5,606 bases of DNA from an uncultured Eubacteriales bacterium (lineage in GTDB: Bacteria; Bacillota; Clostridia; Oscillospirales; CAG-382), in NCBI GenBank assembly GCA_934446095.1, contig CAKSDR010000070.1, positions 1-5,606 of the forward strand. The letters run 5' to 3'. Under the pieces are notes generated by a model. That model saw only the letters and a program-made list of their open reading frames with translations, searched no databases and was not told the origin of the DNA. This document shows, one piece after another, positions 1-5,606 of the stretch. Both the position numbers and the translations under genes were made by a program. The first letter of the stretch is position 1; each line of letters starts with the position of its first letter.

Positions 1-330
1 GCCGAAAAACTGAACGGCAAGGGCATAAAAACCGGCATTATACTTCTTGAAACGCTGAAACCTGCAGACCGTCAGGCAAAACTTATAAATGAGTCTATAG
101 GAAACGTTAAAAAAATAATTTTCCTCGAGGAGGGAATATATAACGGAGGCGCCGGCATGATATTCAAAGATAAACTTTTGCGCATGGGGAAAATAGGGTG
201 TGAAAATTTTGATATTATGGCTATAGACGGCGAAATCCCCGAACAGGGAGAACTTGAATATTTATACAAAAAATGCGGTATTTCCGCGGACGATATTTTG
301 AATAATGTCGGAGATGCAAAATGCGAATAG
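1..330 (+). CDS. dxs: 1-deoxy-D-xylulose-5-phosphate synthase, C-terminal part (5' end outside window)
   Basis: Only the last 109 codons are present, open from base 1 in frame 1 and ending at TAG 328-330. They match the C-terminal transketolase-like domain of DXS, the thiamine-diphosphate enzyme that condenses pyruvate and glyceraldehyde 3-phosphate in the methylerythritol-phosphate isoprenoid pathway (cytosolic). Visible family marks, in fragment numbering, are a KP turn at 20-21 (LLETLKPAD), a FLEEG strand followed by NGGAGM, and a closing segment (QGELEYLYKKCGISADDIL) like the usual end of DXS, where the last helix follows 'hGs..eLl...GL'. The position before the KP turn that is normally Arg (RFVKP) is Glu here, so this is a divergent form. 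The neighbour tlyA starts inside its last codons, which indicates translational coupling. The dxs assignment rests on the C-terminal pattern plus conserved gene order. Another transketolase C-domain protein is the main alternative, since the cofactor-binding N-terminal part is not visible. Confidence 0.8.
   Translation, partial: AEKLNGKGIKTGIILLETLKPADRQAKLINESIGNVKKIIFLEEGIYNGGAGMIFKDKLLRMGKIGCENFDIMAIDGEIPEQGELEYLYKKCGISADDILNNVGDAKCE
310..314 (+). promoter_or_regulatory. tlyA ribosome binding site inside the dxs 3' end
   Basis: GGAGA lies 6 bases before the ATG at 321 and within the last codons of the upstream gene. It supports 321 as the tlyA start and implies that tlyA is translated from the dxs transcript. 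Confidence 0.75.
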
Positions 331-1055
331 ATTTATATTTGGCACAAAACGGCTATGCCTCAAGCAGGCAGTCCGCCAAAAGGCTTATTGAGGAAGGAAG
401 GGTTTTTGCAGGCAAAAAACTCATTAAAAAACCATCTGAAAATTATGACGAAAGTTCAGAAATTAAAATTATTGAAAGCGCCGGAAGCGAATTTGTGAGC
501 AGAGGCGGATATAAACTCGAATACGCGCTCGTGCATTTTAAAATTGACGTTTCGGGTCTCGTTGCGGCCGATATAGGAGCTTCCACCGGCGGATTTACCG
601 ACTGTCTCTTGCAGCGGGGAGCAAAAAGAGTTTATGCGCTTGACTGCGGAAAAAATCAGTTGCATAAGAAATTGCTTTGCGACAGCAGGGTTATTTCAAT
701 TGAAAAGTTCAACGCCAAAAATCTTTCATGCGACAGCCTTCCCGAAAAGGCGGATATTGCCGTTATGGACTTGTCTTTCATTTCCCAGACAAAGGTTTTG
801 CAAAATATTAAAAATATTTTGACCCCGGACGGAAAACTTGTTTCTTTGATAAAGCCGCAATTTGAGGCCGGAAAAGAAAATATAGGCAAAAACGGAATTG
901 TGAAGAGCGAAAAGGCAAGAAAGAGTGCAGTCGGCAATGTTCTTGCATGCGCGGCCGAATGCGGATTTGAAAGTTTTGGGGTTGTTTGCTCTCCCATCAC
1001 GGGCGGAGATGGGAATATTGAATATCTTGCCGCTTTTTCTTTAAAAAAATTATGA
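321..1055 (+). CDS. tlyA: TlyA family rRNA (cytidine-2'-O)-methyltransferase
   Basis: This 244-residue protein has the normal TlyA length and two-domain layout. Residues 2 to about 60 form an S4-type RNA-binding domain (RIDLYLAQNGYASSRQSAKRLI), followed by the linker SRGGYKLE and an FtsJ/RrmJ-like Rossmann methyltransferase. The SAM-binding motif is DIGASTGGF at 84-92. The catalytic K-D-K-E tetrad is complete: K65 (GGYKLE), D150 (VMDLSF), K178 (LIKPQFE) and E234 (GNIEYL). Characterised TlyA proteins methylate the 2'-OH of a cytidine in 23S rRNA, and in some species also one in 16S rRNA, which affects capreomycin sensitivity. Which of these this protein does cannot be read from the sequence. 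Many databases call the family 'hemolysin A', but the fold is that of an RNA methyltransferase. The ATG overlaps the dxs stop by 10 bases and has an upstream GGAGA. The stop is TGA at 1053-1055. Confidence 0.95.
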   Translation: MRIDLYLAQNGYASSRQSAKRLIEEGRVFAGKKLIKKPSENYDESSEIKIIESAGSEFVSRGGYKLEYALVHFKIDVSGLVAADIGASTGGFTDCLLQRGAKRVYALDCGKNQLHKKLLCDSRVISIEKFNAKNLSCDSLPEKADIAVMDLSFISQTKVLQNIKNILTPDGKLVSLIKPQFEAGKENIGKNGIVKSEKARKSAVGNVLACAAECGFESFGVVCSPITGGDGNIEYLAAFSLKKL

Positions 1056-1060
1056 TTTTG

Positions 1061-1089
1061 TTGTAATTATGCAAAAAGTATGATAAAAT
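1061..1089 (+). promoter_or_regulatory. Candidate sigma-A promoter with extended -10, upstream of nadK
   Basis: The largest gap in the plus-strand cluster (1056-1123) holds TTGTAA at 1061-1066 (4 of 6 to the -35 consensus), a 17-base spacer, and TAAAAT at 1084-1089 (5 of 6 to the -10). A TGA triplet at 1081-1083 directly precedes the -10 and fits the extended -10 rule common in low-GC Gram-positives. Initiation would fall at about 1095-1100, leaving a leader of roughly 25-30 bases before the nadK ATG. No terminator-like hairpin lies between tlyA and this site, so it would be an internal promoter added to read-through from dxs-tlyA. AT-rich DNA yields such matches by chance, which limits confidence. 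Confidence 0.55.
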
Positions 1090-1094
1090 ATACT
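1077..1094. repeat. Short inverted repeat flanking the candidate nadK -10 element
   Basis: AGTAT at 1077-1081 and ATACT at 1090-1094 are perfect inverted repeats around an 8-base centre that contains most of the candidate -10 box. The layout is that of a possible operator where a bound dimer would block polymerase. It does not resemble the ArgR box (TGAAT-N4-ATTCA type). The arms are only 5 bp and AT-rich, so chance is a serious alternative. Confidence 0.25.
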
Positions 1095-1112
1095 AAAACA
1101 AATGTTTTTTGC

Positions 1113-1118
1113 GGAGAG
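1113..1118 (+). promoter_or_regulatory. nadK ribosome binding site (decides the start)
   Basis: GGAGAG sits 5 bases before the ATG at 1124. The in-frame TTG at 1109, which would add five residues, lies upstream of this site and has no comparable site of its own. ATG 1124 is therefore preferred. Confidence 0.8.
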
Positions 1119-1123
1119 AAATT

Positions 1124-2020
1124 ATGAACGTTACCATTTTTTCCGATGAAATAAAAGATAAGAATTTTTTCGTTACAAATAAACTTATAAAATACTTTTC
1201 AGAAAATTGCTGCAGCGTATATATAGATGAAAAAAAGGCGTCTGACCGATGTATTGACGCCCAAAACTGCGTGTTCGGACTTTTGTCAGACATTTGCAAA
1301 AAAAGCGATATTGCAATTGTTGTCGGGGGAGACGGGTCAATTTTAAAGGCCGCAAAAGTTACGTCAAAATTTTCTCTTCCCGTTTTGGGCATTAATATAG
1401 GAAGAATAGGTTATATGACTCAGGCAGAACCTGATGATTACGACTTGTTTTTTAAAATTGCGTCAAGCAAAAATTTTATTGAGTTTTGCGAAAAATATGG
1501 CATTAGAACCGAAACCAGAATGATGATTTCGTGCGATGTTTCAAGAAACGGGAAAATTGTATACAAATCGGACGCTTTGAATGACTTTGTAATTTCAAAG
1601 GGCGACATTTCAAGAATGATAGATATCGACCTTTTATCCGAAAACAACGAAATCGCAAAATACAGGGCCGATGGAATAATTATCTCAACCCCGACAGGCT
1701 CTACCGCATATTCGATGTCTGCCGGAGGGGCAATAATCGACCCTTCCATCGAGTGCATAAGCGTGATTCCGGTTTGTCCTTATCTGTGCATTAATTCAAG
1801 CCCGATAATTTTTTCAAAAAATTCAAGAATAAGCGTAAAATTTAATGAATCAAAGGCAAACAAGGCTTTCCTTACAACAGACGGAGATGAAAATTTTTCT
1901 CTTGAGGATAATGATATTATAAATATTTACAAATCCGAAAGATATACGGAACTTGTAAAAGTAAAAGACATAGATTTTTTTAAGTTGCTGAATATAAAAA
2001 TTTCCAAATTCTTTAATTAA
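1124..2020 (+). CDS. nadK: NAD kinase (ATP-NAD kinase family)
   Basis: This 298-residue cytosolic enzyme phosphorylates NAD to NADP, the only de novo source of NADP. Family motifs are in order (numbering from ATG 1124): GGDGS at 68-72, the phosphate-donor loop with its catalytic Asp; an NIGRIGYMT strand at 91-99 (family NxGxLGFLTE); ND at 153-154 in LNDFVIS; and the long glycine-rich signature at 183-202 (DGIIISTPTGSTAYS then MSAGG). The C-terminal beta-rich domain contains TTDGDE at 251-256. Length is typical. Two family positions differ: Q100 where Glu is usual after the GFLT strand, and VCPYL at 217-221 where many homologs have ICPHS/T followed by an RP pair (here SSP). The core catalytic motifs are intact, so activity is expected. 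A candidate promoter lies just upstream, and argR follows after 10 bases. The stop is TAA. Confidence 0.95.
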   Translation: MNVTIFSDEIKDKNFFVTNKLIKYFSENCCSVYIDEKKASDRCIDAQNCVFGLLSDICKKSDIAIVVGGDGSILKAAKVTSKFSLPVLGINIGRIGYMTQAEPDDYDLFFKIASSKNFIEFCEKYGIRTETRMMISCDVSRNGKIVYKSDALNDFVISKGDISRMIDIDLLSENNEIAKYRADGIIISTPTGSTAYSMSAGGAIIDPSIECISVIPVCPYLCINSSPIIFSKNSRISVKFNESKANKAFLTTDGDENFSLEDNDIINIYKSERYTELVKVKDIDFFKLLNIKISKFFN

Positions 2021-2030
2021 GAGGTATATA

Positions 2031-2495
2031 ATGAAGTCTGAAAGACATGAAAAAATTTTAAAGATAATTAAGGACAATTCTGTGGAAAAACAGGAAGATT
2101 TAACCGAACTTTTGAGAAAGGCGGGTTTTGACGTCACACAAGCGACCGTTTCAAGGGATATAAAGGAATTGGGACTTGTAAAAGTTGCGGTGGGCGAAAA
2201 ATCAAAAAAATATAAATATGCCGTGAACGGTATCGGTACCGACGGAAACGATACGGTTACGGAAAAATTCAGAAAAATTCTTCACGATGTTTTGATAAAT
2301 TCCGATTATGCCGGAAATCTTGCGGTTTTTAAAACTTATTCCGGCATGGCAAACGCCGCGGCGGCGGCGATAGACGCCATTCATTACCACGATATTGTGG
2401 GAACTGTCGCAGGAGATGACACTGTGCTTGTTATTTTGAGAAACGAGCAGGCAGCCGGCGAATTTGTAGAATTACTTCAGAAAGTTCAGAAATAA
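2031..2495 (+). CDS. argR: Arginine repressor ArgR/AhrC
   Basis: This 154-residue protein has the standard ArgR length and architecture. Residues 1-70 form a winged helix-turn-helix with the recognition-helix signature QATVSRDIKELGLVKV (37-52). After a short linker, residues about 78-152 form the oligomerisation and arginine-binding domain, with the diagnostic GTVAGDDTVLVI at 124-135; the paired Asp at 129-130 contacts arginine in known structures. The family binds arginine as a hexamer, represses arginine biosynthesis and, in Bacillus (AhrC), activates catabolism. No arginine genes are in this window, so its targets are elsewhere. It starts at ATG 2031 with AAGAGG at 2019-2024 overlapping the nadK stop, and is probably cotranscribed with nadK and recN. 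Placement of argR next to recN is common in Gram-positive genomes. I saw no convincing ARG box here, so autoregulation is not supported. Confidence 0.96.
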   Translation: MKSERHEKILKIIKDNSVEKQEDLTELLRKAGFDVTQATVSRDIKELGLVKVAVGEKSKKYKYAVNGIGTDGNDTVTEKFRKILHDVLINSDYAGNLAVFKTYSGMANAAAAAIDAIHYHDIVGTVAGDDTVLVILRNEQAAGEFVELLQKVQK

Positions 2496-2519
2496 TTTTT
2501 AAAGACGGAGAAAAAAGAA

Positions 2520-4205
2520 ATGCTGGTATCGTTGCATATAGATAACATTGCCTTGATTAAAAAAATCGACTTGGATTTGCCGGCCGGCTTTTTGGCAATA
2601 ACCGGCGAAACGGGCAGCGGCAAAAGCACGGTTGTTGATTCACTCGGCCTTGTGTGCGGACTTCGCCTGCCAAAAGAAACGGTAAGGCTCGGAGAAAATT
2701 CCGCAACGGTCGAAGCAGTGTTCGGAAATTTTTCAAGGCAGGAAGAGGAAAAACTGCAAAAAGCGGGTATATCTCCGGATGAAGACGGGTATTTGTTTAT
2801 ACAGAGAACGTTGTTTTCCGATGGAAAGAGCGTGGCAAAAATCAATTCAAAGCAGGTTTCCGCATCGGTACTCAAGGAAATATCTCCGTCTCTTATTAAT
2901 GATTACGGTCAGCACGATAACACCGAACTTTTAAATGAGGAAAAACATATTGAAATTCTTGACAATTTTGCCGATAACAGGAAACTTCTTTCGGAATACG
3001 AATTATTATATGAAAATTACTGCGGAATAAAAGAAAAAATCAAGAAACAGAATATGGATTCAAAAGAAAAGCAGCGCAAAATCGATATTTTGAAACTTCA
3101 GATTTCGGACATAAAAAATGCAAAATTAAAGTCCGGAGAAGAAGAGGAACTTGAAAAAACACGCAACAAACTCAGAAATATAGAGAAAATAAAAAAGTCT
3201 GTGTCTTTGGTATATTCACTGTTGTATAATGCGCGCAGCGGCATGAGTGTTGCCGACGCCATAGAAAAATCGGCCGCGTCGCTCAGAAATATAACGGACG
3301 CGGTTTCAGATGCCGCGGAACTTGCTGAAAGACTTGACAATATAAAATATGAAGTTATCGATATTGCGGAAACCGTAAATGATTTTACGGGCGACGTCTC
3401 GGAGGACCCCACGAAGGCGCTTGACAGGATCGAAACAAGACTGGATCTGATAGCAAAACTGAAAAGCAAATATGGTTCGACAATAAGCGAGATCGTGGAG
3501 TATTGCAGAGAATGCGAAATGGAACTCGAAAATATAGAGTTGTCGGAAGAAAATATTGCAAAACTTGAAAAAGAACTTTCAAATTCTGAAAAAGAATTGT
3601 CAGCGTGTGCCGAAAAACTTTCCGAAAGAAGAAAAACATATGCGAAAACACTTTCCGAAAGAGTATTATCGGAACTTCAATATCTTGATATGAAGGGTGC
3701 TGATTTTACTGTTGATATTCAAAGACTGCCGCAATATTCGAAAAACGGTATTGATGACATTAAATTTATAATAAAGATGAATTCCGGTGAGTCGTATTGC
3801 TCGCTTGCAAAAACTGCGTCGGGCGGCGAACTCTCAAGACTTATGCTTTCCATAAAAAGCGTTCTTGCCGAAAAGGACGGAGTCGGATGTCTTGTATTTG
3901 ATGAAATTGACACCGGAATGTCCGGAAAGACTTCAAGAAGAATCGGTTCAAAACTCAAGAGTCTTTCTTTGTCAAGGCAAGTTGTATGCGTTACCCACTC
4001 CGCACAGATAGCGTCACTTGCCGATGTACATTATAAAATATACAAAAAGACCGAAAATGACCGTACTCAGTCGTATATAGAGGAACTTTCATACGATAAC
4101 AGGGTAAAAGAAGTAGCAAGGATAATCGCAGGCATAAATATTTCCGATTCCGCAATGAACGCGGCAAGGGAACTTATGTTAAATACTGATAATAAATGTC
4201 TTTAA
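2520..4205 (+). CDS. recN: DNA repair protein RecN (SMC-like ATPase)
   Basis: This 561-residue protein has normal RecN length. The N-terminal ATPase half has the opening LHIDNIALI and the Walker A GETGSGKST at 29-37. The RecN-typical GQHDN at 130-134 follows (usually GQHEH). Two helical, Glu/Lys-rich stretches (about 155-235 and 325-385) are the predicted antiparallel coiled-coil arms. Between them lies the family segment LDRIETRLDLIAKLKSKYG (301-319). The C-terminal half carries the ABC signature SGGELSR at 434-440, Walker B LVFDEID at 458-464 with catalytic E462, and the switch His H493 in THSAQIA. It ends with the conserved VARIIAG and AARELM region. RecN acts early in double-strand break repair, holding or gathering DNA ends and supporting RecA. 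ATG 2520 has GGAG at 2507-2510 with a 9-base spacer, and follows argR by 24 bases. No LexA box is recognisable directly upstream; it is the last gene before the convergent junction. Confidence 0.97.
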   Translation: MLVSLHIDNIALIKKIDLDLPAGFLAITGETGSGKSTVVDSLGLVCGLRLPKETVRLGENSATVEAVFGNFSRQEEEKLQKAGISPDEDGYLFIQRTLFSDGKSVAKINSKQVSASVLKEISPSLINDYGQHDNTELLNEEKHIEILDNFADNRKLLSEYELLYENYCGIKEKIKKQNMDSKEKQRKIDILKLQISDIKNAKLKSGEEEELEKTRNKLRNIEKIKKSVSLVYSLLYNARSGMSVADAIEKSAASLRNITDAVSDAAELAERLDNIKYEVIDIAETVNDFTGDVSEDPTKALDRIETRLDLIAKLKSKYGSTISEIVEYCRECEMELENIELSEENIAKLEKELSNSEKELSACAEKLSERRKTYAKTLSERVLSELQYLDMKGADFTVDIQRLPQYSKNGIDDIKFIIKMNSGESYCSLAKTASGGELSRLMLSIKSVLAEKDGVGCLVFDEIDTGMSGKTSRRIGSKLKSLSLSRQVVCVTHSAQIASLADVHYKIYKKTENDRTQSYIEELSYDNRVKEVARIIAGINISDSAMNAARELMLNTDNKCL

Positions 4206-4374
4206 CGGATTGTAAAAGTTTTTAATTTTCTCATCTTTGCGTCCCTGATGATTAGTATATATTTTCTGCAACAAAGCGAGTACATAAAAAACACCCCCGG
4301 ATAAAGTTGTATTTTCATACGACGATATCGGGGGGTTTATTTTATGCAGAATATAGTATAAATATTTTAAATTT
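4206..4374. other. Convergent intergenic region between recN and metA
   Basis: These 169 bases lie between two 3' ends and hold no supportable gene. The first 80 bases are AT-rich without clear structure. The second part holds the GC-cored hairpin described separately, followed by an A/T-rich stretch up to the metA stop codon (TTA on the plus strand at 4375-4377). Confidence 0.8.
4286..4344. terminator. Probable bidirectional intrinsic terminator (long hairpin)
   Basis: Outer stem: AAAC at 4289-4292 pairs with GTTT at 4335-4338, then a bulged A4293, then CCCCC at 4294-4298 pairs with GGGGG at 4330-4334. The stem continues either as G4299-C4329 or, with G4299 bulged, as GATA 4300-4303 against TATC 4326-4329. 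After a small AA/GA internal loop, GTTGTAT (4306-4312) pairs with ATACGAC (4317-4323), including one G-T pair, closed by the loop TTTC. On the plus strand the stem is followed by TTTATTTTA; on the minus strand by TGTTTTTTA, both partly inside the stem. The position between converging genes fits a shared terminator for recN and for metY-metA. The hairpin is longer than a minimal terminator. Confidence 0.8.
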
Positions 4375-5292
4375 TTATTTAATTTTTGAAATATCGTAAG
4401 GCGTTGTCTGATATACAAAATAATTCAGCCAGTTGGAATATAAAAGGTTTGCATGCGAGCGCCATGATACAACCGGTGGGTTTGCCGGGTCATCATTTTT
4501 AAAGTAATTTTCTGGAATATTTATTTTAAGACCGGAATCCAAATCTCTGAAATATTCATTTTTTAAAGTATCGGCGTCGTATTCGGGATGTCCCGTTATA
4601 AATATTTGTCTTCCGCCGTGCGTAGACATTGCGTACAAGCCCGCTTTTTCTGACGAAGCGAGAATTTTAAGTTCGTGGATCTTTTCAACTTCTTCCCTTA
4701 AAACAGTTGTATGTCTTGAATGAGGAACCATAAAGACATCGTCAAATCCGCGCAAAAGCATTGAGTTCGGGTGGTCGCGCGTGTGTTCAAAAACTCCGAA
4801 CATCTTATCCGGAAGGGAATATTTTTTGATTCCGTAATGATAATAAAGACCCGCTTGTGCGCCCCAGCATATATGAAATGTACTGTGCACGTGTGTTTTT
4901 GTCCACTCCATGATGCTGCAAAGTTCATCCCAGTAGGATACTTCCTCAAATGCCATTTGTTCAACGGGAGCACCTGTAATTATCATTCCGTCAAAGTTTT
5001 TGTCTTTTATATCGTCAAACGTTTTATAAAAGGCAAGCAGATGTTCGGCTGCGGTGTTTTTTGACACGTGGCTTTTGGTATGTATAAGTTCAAGTTCAAC
5101 CTGAAGGGGAGTGTTGCCGAGAAGTCTTGAAAGCTGAGTTTCGGTTTCGATTTTTTTCGGCATAAGATTTAAAAGAAGAATTTTAAGCGGTCTTATATCC
5201 TGCAGTATTGCTCTGTTTTCTGACATAACAAAAATGTTTTCACTATTTAATGTTTTAACGGCCGGCAAATTATCCGGTATTCTGATAGGCAA
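4375..5292 (-). CDS. metA: Homoserine O-acetyltransferase, MetA family
   Basis: This 305-residue protein matches the MetA family along its whole length, from MPIRIPDNLPA to SWRSHANLLYSNWLNYFVY. It is the glutamine-amidotransferase-like type, not the alpha/beta-hydrolase MetX. The catalytic triad is complete in standard numbering: C142 (HICWGAQAG), H235 and E237 (GHPEYD). Residue 111 is Glu (ITGAPVEQMAFEEV), which work on Bacillus cereus MetA linked to acetyl-CoA use, while Gly at this position in E. coli goes with succinyl-CoA. The enzyme should therefore form O-acetylhomoserine from homoserine, the first committed step of methionine synthesis. The start is TTG 5292: the family N-terminus begins exactly there, and GGAGG lies 8 bases upstream. 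It follows metY by 18 bases on the same strand and supplies that enzyme's substrate. It ends at TAA, about 36 bases before the convergent hairpin. Confidence 0.95.
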   Translation of the reverse strand: MPIRIPDNLPAVKTLNSENIFVMSENRAILQDIRPLKILLLNLMPKKIETETQLSRLLGNTPLQVELELIHTKSHVSKNTAAEHLLAFYKTFDDIKDKNFDGMIITGAPVEQMAFEEVSYWDELCSIMEWTKTHVHSTFHICWGAQAGLYYHYGIKKYSLPDKMFGVFEHTRDHPNSMLLRGFDDVFMVPHSRHTTVLREEVEKIHELKILASSEKAGLYAMSTHGGRQIFITGHPEYDADTLKNEYFRDLDSGLKINIPENYFKNDDPANPPVVSWRSHANLLYSNWLNYFVYQTTPYDISKIK

Positions 5293-5300
5293 AGCAAAAA

Positions 5301-5305
5301 CCTCC
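5301..5305 (-). promoter_or_regulatory. Strong metA ribosome binding site supporting a TTG start
   Basis: Read on the minus strand, GGAGG (within TACGGAGG) stands 8 bases before TTG 5292. No ATG is available at this spacing, and conserved family residues start right after the TTG, so a UUG start is well supported. Confidence 0.85.
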
Positions 5306-5310
5306 GTATT

Positions 5311-5606
5311 TTATATCGACATCAGCGCTGTATTTATATCCGAAATAAGGTCGCTGCAGTTTTCAATTCCGCATGAAAATCTTACAAGGTCACCGGGAAT
5401 TCCGGCTTTTGCAAGGTCCTCTTCGTTCATTTGTCTGTGAGTGGATGACGCAGGATGAAGACAACAAGTTCTGGCGTCGGCGACGTGAGTTTCAATAGCG
5501 GCGATTTTCAGATTTTTCATGAACTGTTCCGCAGCGGCTCTTCCGCCGCAAAATCCGAAACTTACAACTCCGCAGCTGCCGTTCGGAAGATATTTTTTTG
5601 CAAGAC
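5311..5606 (-). CDS. metY: O-acetylhomoserine sulfhydrylase (MetY-like), C-terminal part (5' end outside window)
   Basis: The last 97 codons are visible; the frame stays open to the window edge at 5606 and ends at TAA 5313-5311. The sequence fits the C-terminal domain of the PLP-dependent Cys/Met metabolism family: YLPNGSCGVVSFGFCGG, then the DARTCCLHPASSTHRQM segment (family 'DA.SLv.HPAsTTH.ql'), then AGIPGDLVRFSCGIEN, where the Arg binds the substrate carboxylate in known members. The PLP lysine lies upstream and cannot be seen. Within this superfamily, O-acetylhomoserine sulfhydrylase (O-acetylhomoserine plus sulfide to homocysteine) is favoured because the next gene makes O-acetylhomoserine; cystathionine gamma-synthase or a related lyase is the alternative. 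The internal ATG at 5520 is a Met within the domain, not a start. The metA ribosome binding site lies in the short gap just downstream. Confidence 0.85.
   Translation of the reverse strand, partial: LAKKYLPNGSCGVVSFGFCGGRAAAEQFMKNLKIAAIETHVADARTCCLHPASSTHRQMNEEDLAKAGIPGDLVRFSCGIENCSDLISDINTALMSI

Noticed and set aside
656..1000. 114-codon minus-strand open frame inside tlyA
   Set aside because: It lies wholly antisense to a complete tlyA with all catalytic residues; it is a shadow of AT-rich codon use.
1061..1076. Possible ArgR operator (TGTAATTATGCA) upstream of nadK
   Set aside because: The half-sites do not fit the 14-base TGAAT-N4-ATTCA arrangement and match the inverted symmetry poorly; this is within what AT-rich sequence gives by chance.
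1109..1123. Alternative TTG start for nadK adding five residues
   Set aside because: The GGAGAG site lies between this TTG and the ATG at 1124, at proper spacing only for the ATG; the added residues look like translated leader.
2354..2370. Tandem GCG codons in argR as a slippage or phase-variation tract
   Set aside because: Only four identical triplets, encoding an alanine run in a helix; a triplet change would not shift the frame.
4206..4285. Small RNA or second terminator just after recN
   Set aside because: No stable GC-containing stem, promoter or T tract with a paired arm could be found by eye in this stretch.
4179..4418. 79-codon open frame on the minus strand across the recN-metA junction
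   Set aside because: It overlaps the 3' ends of both real genes and runs through the terminator hairpin, has no recognisable ribosome binding site and shows no protein-like motif.
5518..5520. ATG as the start of a 69-codon gene on the minus strand
   Set aside because: The same frame is open upstream to the window edge and encodes further conserved MetY C-domain residues, so this Met is internal.

Overview
The window reads as ordinary, densely packed chromosome of a low-GC Gram-positive bacterium, most likely a member of Clostridia. The evidence is the AT-rich, A-biased coding sequence, the strong GGAG-type ribosome binding sites, and above all the gene order dxs-tlyA-nadK-argR-recN, a well-known conserved cluster in clostridial genomes. 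I cannot name the genus from sequence alone. I see no mobile elements, CRISPR arrays, tRNA or rRNA genes, and no clear trace of horizontal transfer.

Plus strand, 1-4205: the 3' end of a dxs-like gene (1-deoxyxylulose-5-phosphate synthase, isoprenoid precursor supply) overlaps the start of tlyA (rRNA 2'-O-methyltransferase) by 10 bases. A 68-base gap with a good candidate extended -10 promoter follows. Then come nadK (NAD kinase), argR (arginine-responsive repressor) and recN (SMC-like DNA repair ATPase), separated by only 10 and 24 bases, so these three are probably cotranscribed. The products are not one pathway; the cluster is a conserved housekeeping neighbourhood.

Convergent junction, 4206-4374: 169 bases without a gene. 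Its main content is a long, GC-cored imperfect hairpin (about 4289-4338) with a T-rich tract on both strands. It probably acts as a shared bidirectional terminator for the two converging units.

Minus strand, 5606-4375: the 3' end of a metY-like gene (O-acetylhomoserine sulfhydrylase), then, 18 bases downstream, metA, which starts at TTG. MetA carries Glu at position 111, the residue linked to acetyl-CoA use, so it should make O-acetylhomoserine. That is the substrate of the adjacent MetY, so the pair forms a two-step direct-sulfhydrylation route from homoserine to homocysteine. The operon's promoter and any riboswitch lie outside the window.

No undescribed system is evident. The points worth a second look are small: an altered substrate-site residue in the dxs fragment, substitutions in NadK motifs, the promoter and inverted repeat before nadK, and the convergent hairpin.
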